A DNA stretch of 64,000 bases from NCBI GenBank assembly GCA_010645155.1, contig CM021317.1, positions 2,303,626-2,367,625 of the forward strand, written 5' to 3'. Position 1 is the stretch's first letter, and each line of letters opens with the position of its first letter. The notes under the pieces are model-generated. The model was not told where the DNA came from, searched no databases, and saw nothing but the letters and a program-made list of their open reading frames with translations. Below, one piece after another: positions 34,801 through 47,254 of the stretch. This DNA comes from Tigriopus japonicus. Taxonomy: Eukaryota > Arthropoda > Copepoda > Harpacticoida > Harpacticidae. Made by a program: the position numbers and the translations under genes.

Positions 34801-37717
34801 ATAGCTTGTTTTATTCTTAATGGAATCAATCGCATTGAGCACTTCCACTTGTGAAACTTCTCGGAAGCTCAAGCATCCAATTTTTGTCACGTTATTTGGT
34901 ATTTCAGTAGCGTTTACGTGGATGGTTTTCGTCACGTCCTTGAAATAATTGTTAAAGGCATTTGCACGATCGGATCCTTCAATGCAGTCGCCTTGAAACT
35001 TAATTTTGTTTGGTATTTCATTCCTCGATCTCCTGTCTAAGGTTTCATTTATGATGTGCCAGCGTTTCTTATTAGTTTCAGCCTTTGTTGGAAGCGATTG
35101 TATCCATCGGCTTTTTTCCATCCTTAGCGTTGAATTCTTTTTGAAGTAGTTTATAGAACTGGTGATCATTTGGACTTTGCGATCTTTGAAATTTCTTGTA
35201 CGCGGCGGATTTTTGTTTCGACATTTTCATGAGTTTATCGTTGAACCATGGGTTCTGCCTTCTCTTTGATTTGTTATTCTTTTGTATCATACAGTGTTCT
35301 GTTATTAGGTTCTTTAATTTTTTGGAGAAGTCCTCGACTTTTCCATCCAGAGTGTAGTCCTCAACTTCGTTCCACCAGCAAATCCAGTTTTTCTGGCTAA
35401 GTCCTTGTTTGACGCGTTCCAAGTTTTTAAGGGATTGTATACAAACGGGACGTGGTTTGCTTAGTCTCATTGGGCAAGCTTTGATCAGGATTATGTGAAT
35501 CAAGCTATGATCCGCAAAGCCTTCCCGTCCTTGACATTCCATTCTACAATTTGAGTTTTGAATTAGAGTTTTCGTTTTCTGAGTGATCCTAGTCAGAAAG
35601 TCGACATACTGGTTGAGTCCAAAATCCAACATCAGGCGATCAAGTCGACATTTTTGAGGTATTTTTGACGAAAAATCAATTTTTGGAGCTGATTTGATTG
35701 ACTTTTACAAAAAAACAGCAAATGCATTGAAGAACTGTATAAATTTTTCATTGGGTAATTTTTATATTTAAGCGTCTTTTATTTGTTAGAAAATTGAGCA
35801 AAACTTAAATGGCCAAATATTTTTTAAAGTGAAAATCTCTTTGGTCGTTTGGTTTTTGGAATCACAAGATGACTTCATCAAAAACGAATGCAATTGGCTT
35901 TGGACTTTGAATGTTAACAAAATGTTGATGATGCTAACCGAGGTCGTCTTTGTCTCCCCAAAAAAAGTCTAAGGAAGGTGGCTGCGCTTAACGTGTCACA
36001 CCAAAGCAATGACACCCCGTGCCCTTGCTTGCATTCGAAAAGGTGGAGAATGTCTGTGGAATAACCTCCACAAGTGGGACAGATGTGGGTTGTCTTGAGC
36101 TTAATAGGTGCACGGGTGTTGTTGGTGCACATTGCATAACCCAGTCAAAAAAATGATCAAGAAAATCAAACACTGTTCCGTTCTTAGTTGCTTGCTTGAA
36201 ACTTTACTGTTCCTTACAGTTTTTCAAAAAAAAAAATACATTGTGCCCATTTCCGTACTTCTTGGTTATTTGGATACAATCCTCTGAACTGGAATGTTCT
36301 TAATAGCATCCAAGATTGTGGAAATCTTGGCAAAACAGAAATCCAAAGGCATTGTTTAGAAAAAATGCTTTGGAAATAGTCTCAAACTGGAGGAAATTTA
36401 ATGTATTTTTTTTAATTTTTTCGTTTGATTTTCAATCTTTAGATCAATTTTGTCAATATAAGAAAGTTTTGACTCAAAAAGGTATCAACTTCAAATCTAG
36501 TCTCTAGTAAAATATTACAATTACTTGCCCCCAAAATTCAACTTATTACAATTACAATTTAAACTCACTGTAATTGAAATTACAATTACTCCCATACCTG
36601 GAGTTATCCCATGTACCATGTTATCCTGGAACCATAAATGCTTATATGTTTCTTATAAATTTTTCACTAGATTTGCCTTTTTAAAAGCAAACCTTCTTTT
36701 GACTACAGCAATTCTTCCTTGAGCCAAATTTTGCAAGTAAGGGAGAGTTTGTTTTCTTCGTGTGTGTCTCTTTTTTACAAGTTGTGCTTAAAATTTGCGC
36801 TTCTTATTGTTAGTTGGGCGTGCCATTCAAAACCTGGATTTAATAAAGAAACAAGTGTAAAACTTCCGTAAGACAAACTGGATCTGAAAAAGCAGTGTCA
36901 TCAAAATACTACTGTACCGGTATATTGATATTAACTTTCATTGTTCTTTATATTTCTTTTTAGCTAAGTACAACCAACTAATATCATGCTTGAATTTTGG
37001 TTTATTTTAATGGCTTTAGGCATGGACCATTATGGATATCTAAATCTGTCCATGTTTTTTGTCGAGGCTGTGGTGAATTATATGACCACACCAGCTTTTT
37101 GGAACAATGGAGGTCAAGATAATTGACAAAAATATACAATTTGATATTCAAGGTCCAATTATTAGCTCCTTGTTCCGTTTTGTATTAAAAAAACATAACA
37201 GGAGATGTTGTTCAGAGCGATTACTAGACCAACATCACCACTAATGCCTTAACAAGATGTTTGCTGTTGTAAAGGAGAGAAGAGCTATACAACCTAAACA
37301 TACTAATGATAGTGCCTTTAATGTTCTGGAGCGAATCCTCTAATCGTTGACGTTGGGTCTTTTCTCTTCGTTGTTGAAGCTCTTCTAAAGCTCTTGCTGT
37401 TTGCTCTGCCGATGGAAATAGACGTCGAGTTCGTGTGCTCCAAAAGGAGTATGTAAGATTCAAATCGTGCGAAAACCTCTTCATGTTACTCCAACACTCA
37501 AAAAGTGGCTTCACACTGAATTGAATTCCAACACCAACCACTGAGAACTTCTTTGGTATCAAATCAAAGGCATGGACTAACCTGGTTTGCGTTTGCGATC
37601 GCGTTCCTTGATGTCCGCCTCGATTCGACGGAATAGTTTGTTCTTCCGGATCTGTCGGATTCGTTCCTGATCCTCTTTGATCGAATCACTGACCACCACT
37701 GGTACTCCACCACTCAT
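28818..37717 (-). CDS. ODAD4: ODAD4/TTC25-like TPR protein, outer dynein arm docking
   Basis: Proposed coding exons (minus strand): 37582-37717, 37304-37405, 30155-30378, 29749-30077 and 28818-29193. All phases agree, giving 388 residues; leaving out the second exon would also keep the frame (354). The TPR part contains AEYEIHKGAYGKALSYLHRA and LVKGDALYHLGDFEHALVYY; the region after it, AEKAIDNALG, and the C-terminal pair LLGKLCQDLDYLEEL and FWRQFKPMYSE match human TTC25 (AQEAINNSVG, LLGELYVDKEYLEKL, FWRQQKPIYAR). ODAD4/TTC25 helps dock outer dynein arms on ciliary doublets. The human protein is about 670 residues, so this form is short. The first two exons, basic and coiled-coil, are joined by phase only and could belong to another gene. 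Donor gt-acc at 29748 is weak. Confidence 0.72.
29377..29520 (-). mobile_element. degenerate 3' fragment of LINE family A in ODAD4-like intron
   Basis: The order ggtaacgaattttt, gaaatgggttttcctgtaaag, tctaccaacgatttattgtaagtagatctg follows the family A 3' end, heavily mutated. Confidence 0.6.
31715..31805 (+). repeat. dispersed repeat, copy 1
   Basis: The stretch with gaaaattttcgaaaatttgaaccttgaaaac, ggcaagcctaga and cggcagcaagtct is repeated, diverged, at 56265-56360. Family unknown. Confidence 0.6.
31806..31853 (+). mobile_element. last 45 bases of LINE family A
   Basis: Reads tcccagtccttgtagcggta followed by ttaaaaaatcc, matching the 3' terminus at 46970-47010. Only the extreme end was inserted or survives. 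Confidence 0.65.
33147..33173. repeat. (GAAT)n microsatellite at the LINE 3' end
   Basis: Five to six GAAT units, read on the minus strand as the 3' simple-repeat tail of the LINE that extends to 35640. Confidence 0.7.
33174..35640 (-). pseudogene. broken Jockey/CR1-like LINE (endonuclease end and reverse transcriptase)
   Basis: Three consecutive minus-strand reading frames form one decayed polyprotein. 35078-35632 has the end of an APE-type endonuclease (VDFLTR, ADHS) and a basic linker. 34147-35169 has the reverse-transcriptase fingers and palm (QYGFRKSHNTEQAL, DFDTLDH, GVPQGS). 33618-34247 has FADDTAII and the thumb (LGVQMDNKLRFTSHV). Frames shift near 35100 and 34200, so it cannot make an intact protein. 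The 5' part is missing. It belongs to a different family from the LINE at 45611. Confidence 0.88.
35914..36132 (-). pseudogene. possible scrap of a retroelement C-terminus
   Basis: The frame contains C-P-T-C..T-D-I-L-H-L-F-E-C, a Cys-Cys-His-Cys arrangement typical of the tail of R1/Jockey-type ORF2 proteins. Nothing upstream is recognisable. Weak call. Confidence 0.35.
36515..36605. repeat. attacaattac-rich repeat
   Basis: Carries taattgaaattacaattact followed by cccatacctgg, matching the end of a longer element at 57590-57719. Confidence 0.5.
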
Positions 37718-40225
37718 CTTTACAGTTGGGTGAAACCTTGCCAGAGGAATTCTTCCTTGCCAACAGAGCTTTAGGATCCGCTTTTCCACTTGAGGAATGC
37801 CAGTGATCTGGCCCTAATGTGCCAGTGTCGTGGTTCTGAAGTTACTCGATGCACTTGTTTCTTAGAGTGGATCGCAAACTCGACTTGATCAAGGGAGTTC
37901 TACTCTTAAGAGCCCTCGTTTCAGAGACGTGCTCAGAATTGGCACACGAGGTTATAATTAACCCCTCGCAAGTTTATTCTCGACGCCACTTTTTGCCCTC
38001 TCGCTTTCTCTCTCAGTGGTACCAACTGGGACCAACCCATGAAATGAGGCGGTGGTGAGCATGGGGAACCACCTCGAGCAAAAGGGGAATTGGATCCAAC
38101 CAGAGTTTAGACACGATAAGTCGATCACATTGTGGCGGTATTTTCACAACTGAAGCAAACAAAGATTTCAGTTTCAAGCTTTGACGTTGGCCATGTGGTA
38201 TATGTGATGTAGGTAATGTGAGTTGTTTTGGGCCGGAAAATCAATCTAAGGTGCTTCAAGAGAGCAACAGTCTCACCATTTTTATTTTCTCAAATAAATG
38301 CAAACATAATGAAAGCTAAGGAATGGCATGGTGATGGCGTTAAACTCATAGATGCAAATAACCAAGTGACAACATTTTTCAAGGAAACAGTTTGAGATAT
38401 GGAAAGACCACTTGATGTTGGATCGTCATCATTTTACCCAATTTGTGTGACCAATTTTACGCATGATTCTTTTCTATGCTCTCTAAGACGTGTGTTTCTT
38501 CTGAATTACATTATGTTGGGCGACTTCTTCACAATCTATCTATGTCTACACAATCTATCATGTCTATCACTATCAAACCTATATTCAAATGAAACCGATT
38601 TTAAAGCCACTTTTTGGTACTGATGGATTTTGAGTTCGTATTTTGCCATACTTTTGCCATTTTGGCCCTTAAAGGTCAAAAAGCTTACCACTACTAAACT
38701 GCACAAAGGGCAAGATTTACAAATCCTAAGGAAAAATATGGCAGCACTGCCAACTCGAAATCCAGTTTTATAACTACCGATGGAACTTGATCTCGATTCA
38801 TGTGTGTTGCCATATTAGTCCTTGTTTAGGTCTTTGGTCAAAAAGTTTATTACAACCCGCCTTTTTTAAAAGCAATTATACTTCGCTTAAAAAATGGCAA
38901 CACTGCCGAATCGAACCCCATAACTACTTTTTAGTGCACTCTGAAAATCATACATACTTCACATGGTTTTAAACTCCGAACGCCGAATGACGTTTTACAA
39001 GTAGAAATACGTGAGATTTTAATAATCTCTAGTAAAAAAGTGCGTCCCGTGCGTTTTCTGTGTTCTTGAGTGGGGTTTGTGGTCTTCGGGGGATTGGAAC
39101 AAGTAAGATTCCGTTGTGAATAGCGTGTGTGTTTGTTTTGGCATTCGCTGGAACAATCGTTTCTTTACAACCCTCCAACAAGTCAAGTGAGGAGCGATTG
39201 CTACATAAACGTTCCAAGCATTACCCGTTGAATCAATCAAGTTGTTGCATGTTTCGAAGATTTTCCTTAAGGGTTCCAGTCTTTCGTACCCTTTCAGACG
39301 CGCGTTTGCCAAACCCTTGGAATATGTCTTATTCATATATTTATCGAGTGGTATTGTTGATTTGATATTAGGAACTTGATCAGAGCACGGATTTGCAATT
39401 TTCTGATTGCATGTTGTAATTTTTCATGTTTTCAAATATCTAAGTCAAAAGTTAGGGACCCTCAAAATCCAAAGTAGAGTCAAAAAGTTGGAAAAGTGTG
39501 AGAAAGGGGTTTGATATCGCTTAAGGGCGGGAAAACATGTGGCTTTTGGAGGCTAGTACTTTTTTGTGCGGTCACCATAGCGTTTTGTGTGAAAAAAGTG
39601 TTCCACATCATATAAATCACAAATCGAAAACTGTGATTTATAAAGTTAAAAATTACCTTAAATTTTATATCTTTAAGATTTTAGCACCAAACTTCTTTTT
39701 CATCACAACAGCATTTATTCAAATATATTTATCACAAAAATCACTCATGTTATGAATGAGAGCATTCTTAAACAGCTGTCAATTTCGCAACCTTTTGATT
39801 AATGAATTTTATCACTGCTAAGTTGAATAAGCTAATTCAAGAACATCTTCATTTCGTGGAGTCATCCGTGGCTAATTCTACAAATGCAAGTAGAATTCAC
39901 AATTCATGGTAAAAAGCTAGATGTTTTATGAAGACTGACTTGATAAAAGTAAATGTTGCCATTGCGGTTAAGGGATTTTATTGAAGTTGAAACAAGAATC
40001 AGTTCCGCACTCTGGTGACGAGGAGACAATAGCTCGTATGCTATGATGGCAAAGCTCGATAGTTGACTTGCAAGTTTACTTCAGAATGTGCTTGCTTGGT
40101 TTTCTCCATCGATTTGGCTTTTCTCGAATGTGACGGTCCATTTCGATCTTGAAGTTCCCGAACATCTATGATCGTTCACTCGCCCGCTTTCAAAGTCGTC
40201 ACCTCCTGATTTCAGCTACCCCACA
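37718..40225. other. intergenic, mostly unrecognised repeats
   Basis: At 38640-38930 a unit of about 150 bases occurs twice as a diverged direct repeat (atggcagcactgccaactcg and atggcaacactgccgaatcg). No gene is supported. Confidence 0.5.
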
Positions 40226-40710
40226 TTTCTCCGGTAATGGTGACGATGTGAGGTCCAGTTGAAAGAACAACAAAGCAGCGTTGCCAGATATTTCCAAATC
40301 AATAGTTCAAATCATAAAGTGGCAAATGGCATGGATAACACTTCTCATTTAAAACATGTTTTACTTTCAAAACGGAGACAAAACATCTTTAGCTATTGCC
40401 TTTAAAAATATTCCTGATTACCAGATTCTTCATTTCCAGATTCCAGATTATACATTAGAATTTTCAATCTCACATTCATTCATTGGAGAATGATTCTTTC
40501 TCTAGAACGTCAGAATTGCTTTAAATCATTGATTTTGGTTTCCAAAATTGTTAGCTCGAGCGCCAATCATGCGCGTAACAAAATTTGTATCTGTCAAACC
40601 AAATCTGGCCTTTTTCTTGATGTTCATTGGCATGATTGGTTCGAAAAAATCTGTCAACGCTAGTTCGCTCTTTCGACCGGACCTCACATCGTCACCATTA
40701 TCATTTCTCC
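40225..40710. mobile_element. foldback-type element with about 50-base inverted ends
   Basis: GGTAATGGTGACGATGTGAGG at the left recurs inverted as CCTCACATCGTCACCATTAT at the right, with similarity extending inward through AGTTGAAAGAAC and its diverged complement. No transposase between them. Confidence 0.6.
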
Positions 40711-40947
40711 TTCTGTCTCTTTCTTGCACCCTTTTCAACCCCGTACACATGAACAGGTCAGGGGGCGTGCAATTTTTGACAGCGAGTTCAAACAGGAACA
40801 CTGAATCGAAGTTCGCTTGGAGTTGGTTCTATCGGCGTTAGTGATGTAAACAAGCTGACTGGCTTGATGGCATCGATGCCAATGCTTCCTGCAATGCAGC
40901 CTCCGAAAGCATCGAGCATGCTTGATTCATTTTCAGCTGATTCAGCG

Positions 40948-41246
40948 CCGCCAATTTCACTTGAAAATTTATATGGCTTTGATAGCGCAAAATCCCATGG
41001 CTGATTGTACATACCTAATTGTTTTATAATTAGTGATGGATTTAAAGCATAATTAGTGCCAAACAAAATCAAAATCCAATGGAAGAATGTCGTTTTCCGC
41101 CAATTTCACTTGAAAATTTATATGGCTTTGATAGCGCAAAATCCCATGGCTGATTGTACATACCTAATTGTTTTATAATTAGTGATGGATTTAAAGCATA
41201 ATTAGTGCCAAACAAAATCAAAATCCAATGGAAGAATGTCGTTTTC
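40948..41246 (+). repeat. perfect 149-base tandem duplication
   Basis: 40948-41096 and 41097-41245 are the same sequence base for base (starting ccgccaatttcacttgaaaa, ending with gtcgtttt). Either a very recent duplication or an assembly artefact. Confidence 0.9.
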
Positions 41247-43032
41247 AAGTCATCTGGCTTTCAAAAATGGCTTGAGGTTGTTCAGTAAAGGAAGACGTGT
41301 AACAAGAAAAATAATGTGACTAGTGCTGCGACATTCAAATCGTAAAGACCAAATCTCAAAAAAACAGTCTGAATTGACAAAAATGCAAATGCTTCCACAA
41401 CTTAACATTTTCATTAAAACTGTCGTTGGATGTCTCTTTGAAGAGTAATTCAAGATTTACCAGTGTCACTTAGGTAGAAATTTTGGCAACATGATTTTTA
41501 GGTCTAAATATGACTTTGCCGTCCTTTGGCTCTTCCATAATCTGGCAACCCTCTCTGCAGAGTGGAGGATCAAGTTCCGTTGAAAGTAAACATTGAAAAA
41601 GCAAAAAATTCAAGGTCCACATGGGAAGCCCTCTACGCCGTTTTCTCAAGTATCTGAAAGATGCCTCGAAAATCCCTTTTTTTGAACAATGACACCGCAT
41701 ATCTCCTGACGCAAATCTACCCCCTCGCTGCCTTACTCAAGAATCTCTCCAGCCATTGACTGGCGGAATCAAAAATTAAATCAGATTGTTTCAACGGGCT
41801 AATTCTTTCAATTTTTGACGACATTCCGGTATCCTTCCCCGTCACTTCACGAATTGATTCTCTCGATCGCTTCATCGTTCTGGAGGCGCCACTCCATCTT
41901 TGAATGCAATCTACAAACGCTACATCTGTGGAGAGGTTTTAGATAGTTACCATTCTCTAACATTTAGCAGGAAGAAATATAATATTTACCAACTAACATC
42001 TGTACGTGCACTGTATGTGGTTCACCAGTCATGCTCACTATTTTTGTTCTTTATTTTCCTTTCAGCGGCAATACTATTACAGGCATTTGAAATATGAAAT
42101 AAACAACGAAAATTTCGGAAATCAAAATGTATGTATCCAATACAGGTTCAACTATGTTTATTTGCATTATGTCCCATGCCATATTTTGTTGGGGATATTT
42201 CCTGATGTAACAACAGTAGCCAGTAGCACTTCAATCTTTTAGAAACCTGGTTTTGAGGAACATATGATGCAAATTGATTGATGCAAAAGCTTAAAGGTGA
42301 AATCAAAATTCACGTTGCAAAGGCCAAGTCAAGGTGATGGATATGAATTCGTAACTTTGTCACTCGATAGTATTTTAGGTACAAATGGGATACACGTTCT
42401 TGTGGTCTGATGATAGCTTTGCCAAATTTATGGTATCTTGAGCCAAATATACTTTTTGTTAAGAAGACTTGGCCAATGAAGTGACAAACATCTTAAAATC
42501 ATGAAACACATTGCAAATAAGAAATGATACAATAACTTTGGAAGGGACAAGCTAAACATTTGAATTGCCAGTATGAAGAAGTCAAGTGAATTGGCAAAGC
42601 AAAAAGTTATTAATGGGGAAAAGTGGCATGCCTGCGATTGGTAAACCTTTCAATGTATGTGACAAGTGTGGCTGAGTAATGACAAGATCGCATTCTCATG
42701 CCACAGCTGGATGTTATTCATGTGGTTTTATATCTTAAATACGTCCAAATACACAACAAATCAAGTTTTATTCTCAAACGAGAGTCTAAAAAAACATTTT
42801 GTCTTCTTAATTATTTATTCATTCAACCAAAGAATATAAGACAGCACTGGGGCAGTCACCTTAAGGACCTTGTTCAGAGGCCCATATCAGCAAAAAAGCT
42901 TGATGCCATTCTGATTCCATTCCAATGCAAGATCGTGTTGTGACTTAGCATCAACAGCTAAAAGATTGAAAATCAGCATCAAGCCACATCCCTAATCGGC
43001 GTTGAAGTGTTCGAATGGGAATGCTTCAATGA
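41247..43032. other. intergenic, nothing recognised
   Basis: AT-rich DNA. A minus-strand frame at 41470-41700 has a hydrophobic stretch but no splice support. No gene called. Confidence 0.5.
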
Positions 43033-43040
43033 CGCCGGAG

Positions 43041-44807
43041 TAGGGATGGGTGACACCGGCAATTTTGACCTTGACACCAACACCGACACCGGAAGGTTGA
43101 AACCTACACTGACACCGACACCAGTGTCGAAGTTTCCTATCGGCACCGCGGTGTTGACACCACTAGTGTCGACGCCGACACTGACACCAATAATGACACC
43201 GACACCAATAGTTCATACAGGAATATGGAGTCTAAAAATCATCTAAAGTGTTAACAATTACATAAAAGGTTCCACTCTTTTTGGTAACTTCTAAACCCCA
43301 AGTGATAACAAGGGCCCGAAGAAGTATTTGCAAAAAAGTGTAAAAGTATCCAATATATATATATTATATTCAAAAGCCCTAAATATTTAAGAAAAGCCGG
43401 ATATTTAAGAAATATTTTTTTAACAACGCCATTATTTGGTTTTTTGTCTGTGTGTACCGATGTTCTAAATTCGTTTTTGGTGAATTTGGTGCATTTGACC
43501 GTGTTCGGAGGCAAACTTTGCATGTATTTTTTTGAAAAAAAAGCATTTTTCGATTTGCCTAAACAGATGGCGCAGTTTTTTTGTGTGTGATATTAGTTTT
43601 GGTTCTGAATGTCTAAACTCAGTATTAATGCACTTTTGTTGAGATTTTTGCATTTTTGGTTCATTTTGGCTAAGCCCTCTTGGGGACTGGTCATTCATTT
43701 ATTTTCCCCAATTTTGGCTGAAAATTTTTTTCTGACTCAAATATTCGCGAAGATGTTTATTTTTTCTTGAAAGGGCCAAAATATTTAAAAAATCGAAGAA
43801 AAACAGAAATATTTTGAAAATATTTTATATTTAAAAAATATATATTTCCGGGCCCTACTAGAACATAATTAAACATAAGTATTTTAACATTGTTTTTCAC
43901 TTTATTGTTAAATATTTCATTGGACGACCTTATCTACAATATTGTCATTTTAGGTAAATCTTTGAATATCATTAAACAAAGATATCAAATTGTGTTTTGT
44001 TACTGTAATTAAACAAGATCAATAGAAATTTGTACTTCTAGACAGTCATTTTAAACACCAATGTGGACAGACCTAGACATTCCTCACAAAAAATCAAATA
44101 AAACTTAGTGCAACTTGGTTTGGCATTTCTTTTTTATTTCATTCTAGAGCCATTTATTCTAACTTCAAAAGTTGTGTTCTTGTAATGCACCAAATTGCAT
44201 TGGTTTCTCACAACGGTGTCCAAAAGTCCACATGTCTGAAAGCTTCCCCAACTCCTTTTTGTATGTCTGAAATTGGTCGCTCTGATTTTGTTTACTCTTG
44301 CCTTCTCCTTTTCCCCGTTTTCCTCATTTGTAGAAGGTGACTAATTTTGAAACTGAAGTTGACATTTCAAACTTGTAATAACTTTAAAATTAGTCAAAAA
44401 TCTTGATGTCCTTAAAATTGAAGACTGTTTTTTGATACAATAATTAACAACTTGCTGTTAGCTGCTGCCAATTTTAAATCACTGGGGATGTGCGAGAGGC
44501 ATTCAAACTTAGCAAAGTGAAGGGCATATTTTCGGAATTTCTCTACTTTCCATTCCAGGAAATGCTAATAATGCCGCTGGAGATCGCTTTTTTTTTACTC
44601 TCAATACCCTGCCAGGGGATCTTTGTTTTGGAAGCCTAAGGTGTGATTTCATACAAAATTGACGTTATTTGCGGAACTTTAAAAAAACTCACGAAACCTT
44701 GAAATGTCGACATGGGAGACCAGGTGTCGACACTGACACCGAAATCCGGAAAAGCCGGTGTCGATGTCGACACCTCGACACAGACACCGACTTCTTGCCC
44801 ACCCCTA
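43041..44807. mobile_element. 1.77-kb hAT-like non-autonomous element with 8-bp target duplication
   Basis: The left end is TAGGGATGGGTGACACCGG; the right end read inward is TAGGGGTGGGCAAGAAGTCGG. The 8 bases CGCCGGAG are repeated exactly at 43033-43040 and 44808-44815. Both subterminal regions are dense in GACACC/GGTGTC repeats, typical of transposase-binding sites. The 1.4-kb interior is AT-rich with no transposase frame. Confidence 0.9.
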
Positions 44808-44815
44808 CGCCGGAG

Positions 44816-45610
44816 AACTTCCATCTTTGCATGCTTCCAGTCATGCTTCTCGTTGATCAAACCTTATGTTAAGGTCAAATAATCAGAAGGTTTACTTGAA
44901 GTTGACTAGAAGTCAATGCTATTAGCGCACCTTGGTGCACGCTTAACATACCAGCTAGTACCATAATTGATCAATTCATGTTCTGGACTTCATATTTCGA
45001 GCCGGAACATTACGTAAAGACTAAATAGTAGAATGGGACTTGCACAAAGGTTGCTCAAGTGAACACTTTAAATTATACCGCTAACGGTAAAACAGGGCCG
45101 TTGGCTCTGCTGAGGTGCGCAGCCCATTTGTCAAATCCAAGTCATTTAGCTTTTATTCATTGAGCCGAGGTCCCTGGAAATATTTGCAGTAACACAAAGC
45201 TGCTTCCCGCTCTTCAGCTATAACAAAACTTTGTGTCTTCATTTTTTGTTTGTTCTGTTTCAAGTTTTGTTACAGAACTTTTGGCACATTGTTTGGTACA
45301 TGTAAAAAAGCTAATTTTGAAGAGGTCAACTTAGAGTGATGGAAATTTGCTTCTAAACAACACCAAAATGTTTTGCTGATTTTCATGCCTTTCATTTAAT
45401 TTACAAGCGCACAAAAAAACTTCTGAGAATCAAAAAGTAATCATGGACCAAAAGGGCTTTTCACCTGAAATTCGTCACGAAATTTTGGTTATTGGTAATT
45501 AGGTAAGGGTTAAGAAATATTGTTATGAAACTGAGGGTTTAGATAATTTGGAAAAACACCGTTCCTTTTTTTGAAGAACCAATGCCGTACCAATATAAAT
45601 TGATAAAACG
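44816..45610. other. intergenic, nothing recognised
   Basis: AT-rich DNA between the hAT-like element and the LINE. No coding or repeat signal recognised. Confidence 0.5.
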
Positions 45611-47010
45611 AACCAGTCCAAGCTTGTAGATTATTTGGAAGTCCATGATTTAATTTCTTCTGGACAGCATGGGTTTCGAGCTCATTTTAGTACAGTAACC
45701 CAATTGGTTGATCATATTGAGCAAATCATTGAAGGGCTCGAAAGTCATGAGTCAGTTGATGTAGTCTATCTTGACTTTGCCAAGGCCTTCGATAAGGTAG
45801 ATCATGGTCTTTTGCTCGATCAACTCAAAGAGTTAGGGGTCCAGGGTAAGGTCCTGACTTGGATTGATAGTTTTATAAGCGAAAGGAAGCAAATAGTTAA
45901 AGTCGAAGGATCTTTTAGCGGCATGTATGATGTCAAGTCAGGTGTTCCGCAAGGTTCAATTTTAGGTCCGCTCTTGTTTATTCTCTTTATTGCTCCTCTC
46001 CAGAATTTTAGAACAAAAGCCAGTATTTCTTCATATGCTGATGACACAAAATTAGTTTGTGGAAGGAATGGGCAGGACTCGAAATGTTTAGTTGAGGACT
46101 TGGAGAAGGTCTACTCTTGGGTTGGCGAGAGTAACATGGCATTGAACGGGATGAAATTCCGCACAATGACGTATGGGGCGTCAAAATTAGATGTTCTACT
46201 CAAAGACAATGGAGGTTGTGATATTGAGCAGGTATCGTCCATGAGGGATTTGGGAGTTGTCGTCCAAGATGATGGAAATTTTGATGAGCATTTCCAGTTG
46301 AAAGTGGGGAAGGCATTTCAAACATGTGGCTGGATCTATCGCACTTTCAAGTCCAGAGATAGTATTACGATACTAAATCTGTACAAGTCAATTGTTCAGC
46401 CGCATCTTGAATATGCCTCACCCATTTGGGCTCCAATGAGTTCAGCGGGTTTGCAAAAGGTCGAGCAGGTCCAAAGATGTTTTACTAGGAACATCACAGG
46501 AATGAGAGAGCTCTCGTATTGGGAGAGGCTCCAGAAGTTAGGGTTGTACAGTACTCAGAGAAGGTATGAAAGGTATCTGATACTGTGTTTTCAAGAGCAT
46601 TCATGGACTCTGTCCTAACCCAGGATTTGAGATCAGTTGTAGCGATCGTAGAGGTTTTACGTGCGCTCTGAGAGCACCTCCAAATCCTAAGGAATCAAGG
46701 CTAATTCGAACAATGAAGTCCTCCTCTCTTCTTTATCGGGCTCCTTCATTGTTCAATTTGTTGCCCATTAGTAGTCTTTGTCGGGAATATGTAGGAGCTG
46801 ATCCTCTAACAGCATTTAAGGCAGGATTGGACAAATTCTTAAATACTATTCCTGACCAACCCACTATACAAGGGTTGTATAGATCTGCCAACAGTAACTC
46901 ATTGGTAGATCAAATTTCATATAAACATTAATTATTGAAACTACAATAATGATTAACTCTCTTTACAGGGAATCCCATTCCTTGTAGCGGTATTGAAAAA
47001 TCCGCTTGTG
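45611..47010 (+). mobile_element. recent 5'-truncated LINE, family A, with frameshift
   Basis: Encodes most of a non-LTR reverse transcriptase: LVDYLEVHDL, GQHGFR, YLDFAKAFDKVDH, SGVPQGSILGPLLF, YADDTKL and LNLYKSIVQPHLEYASPIW. The frame running from the start of the element closes at 46618; the rest continues in another frame to 46931. Compared with the copy at 13267-13905, two bases are missing near 46590, which explains the shift. The 3' UTR ends with the ccttgtagcggta motif near 47000. The 5' end, including any endonuclease, is absent. Confidence 0.92.
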
Positions 47011-47254
47011 GTTTTGAACAAAGTTTTTAGGCTACATTCACGGATTTGGTCTACATCAAGACATTCATGCTCATAAGTTCTTCCGATTTCCTTTTTATCT
47101 TTATCATTTACCACACATCTGACATTAGGGTGAACTTAAGCAGGCCTATTTAAGAATTTATCTAATCAAGAAACATACCAATTTAACTGGTTACATTCTG
47201 ATGACTGATTCTGATGGAAAGGCAATTGAAGTTGCACAGGGAACTGAGTAATTC

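Larger units (their letters stand above)
30379..37303 (-). other. 6.9-kb intron of the ODAD4-like gene
   Basis: Bounded by gtatgt at 37303 and ttttccag at 30379. It holds a broken LINE (33147-35640), another retroelement scrap (35914-36132) and dispersed repeats. The intron status rests on phase matching across it. Confidence 0.5.

Noticed and set aside
37583..37789. Start of the ODAD4-like N-terminal exon at 37789
   Set aside because: That codon is GTG; the first ATG is at 37717, so the shorter start was used.
41470..41700. Minus-strand frame with a signal-peptide-like start (MWTLNFLLFQCLLS) followed by a Cys-rich stretch
   Set aside because: It stops after 50 residues with no usable donor before the stop and no downstream exon in phase; probably chance.
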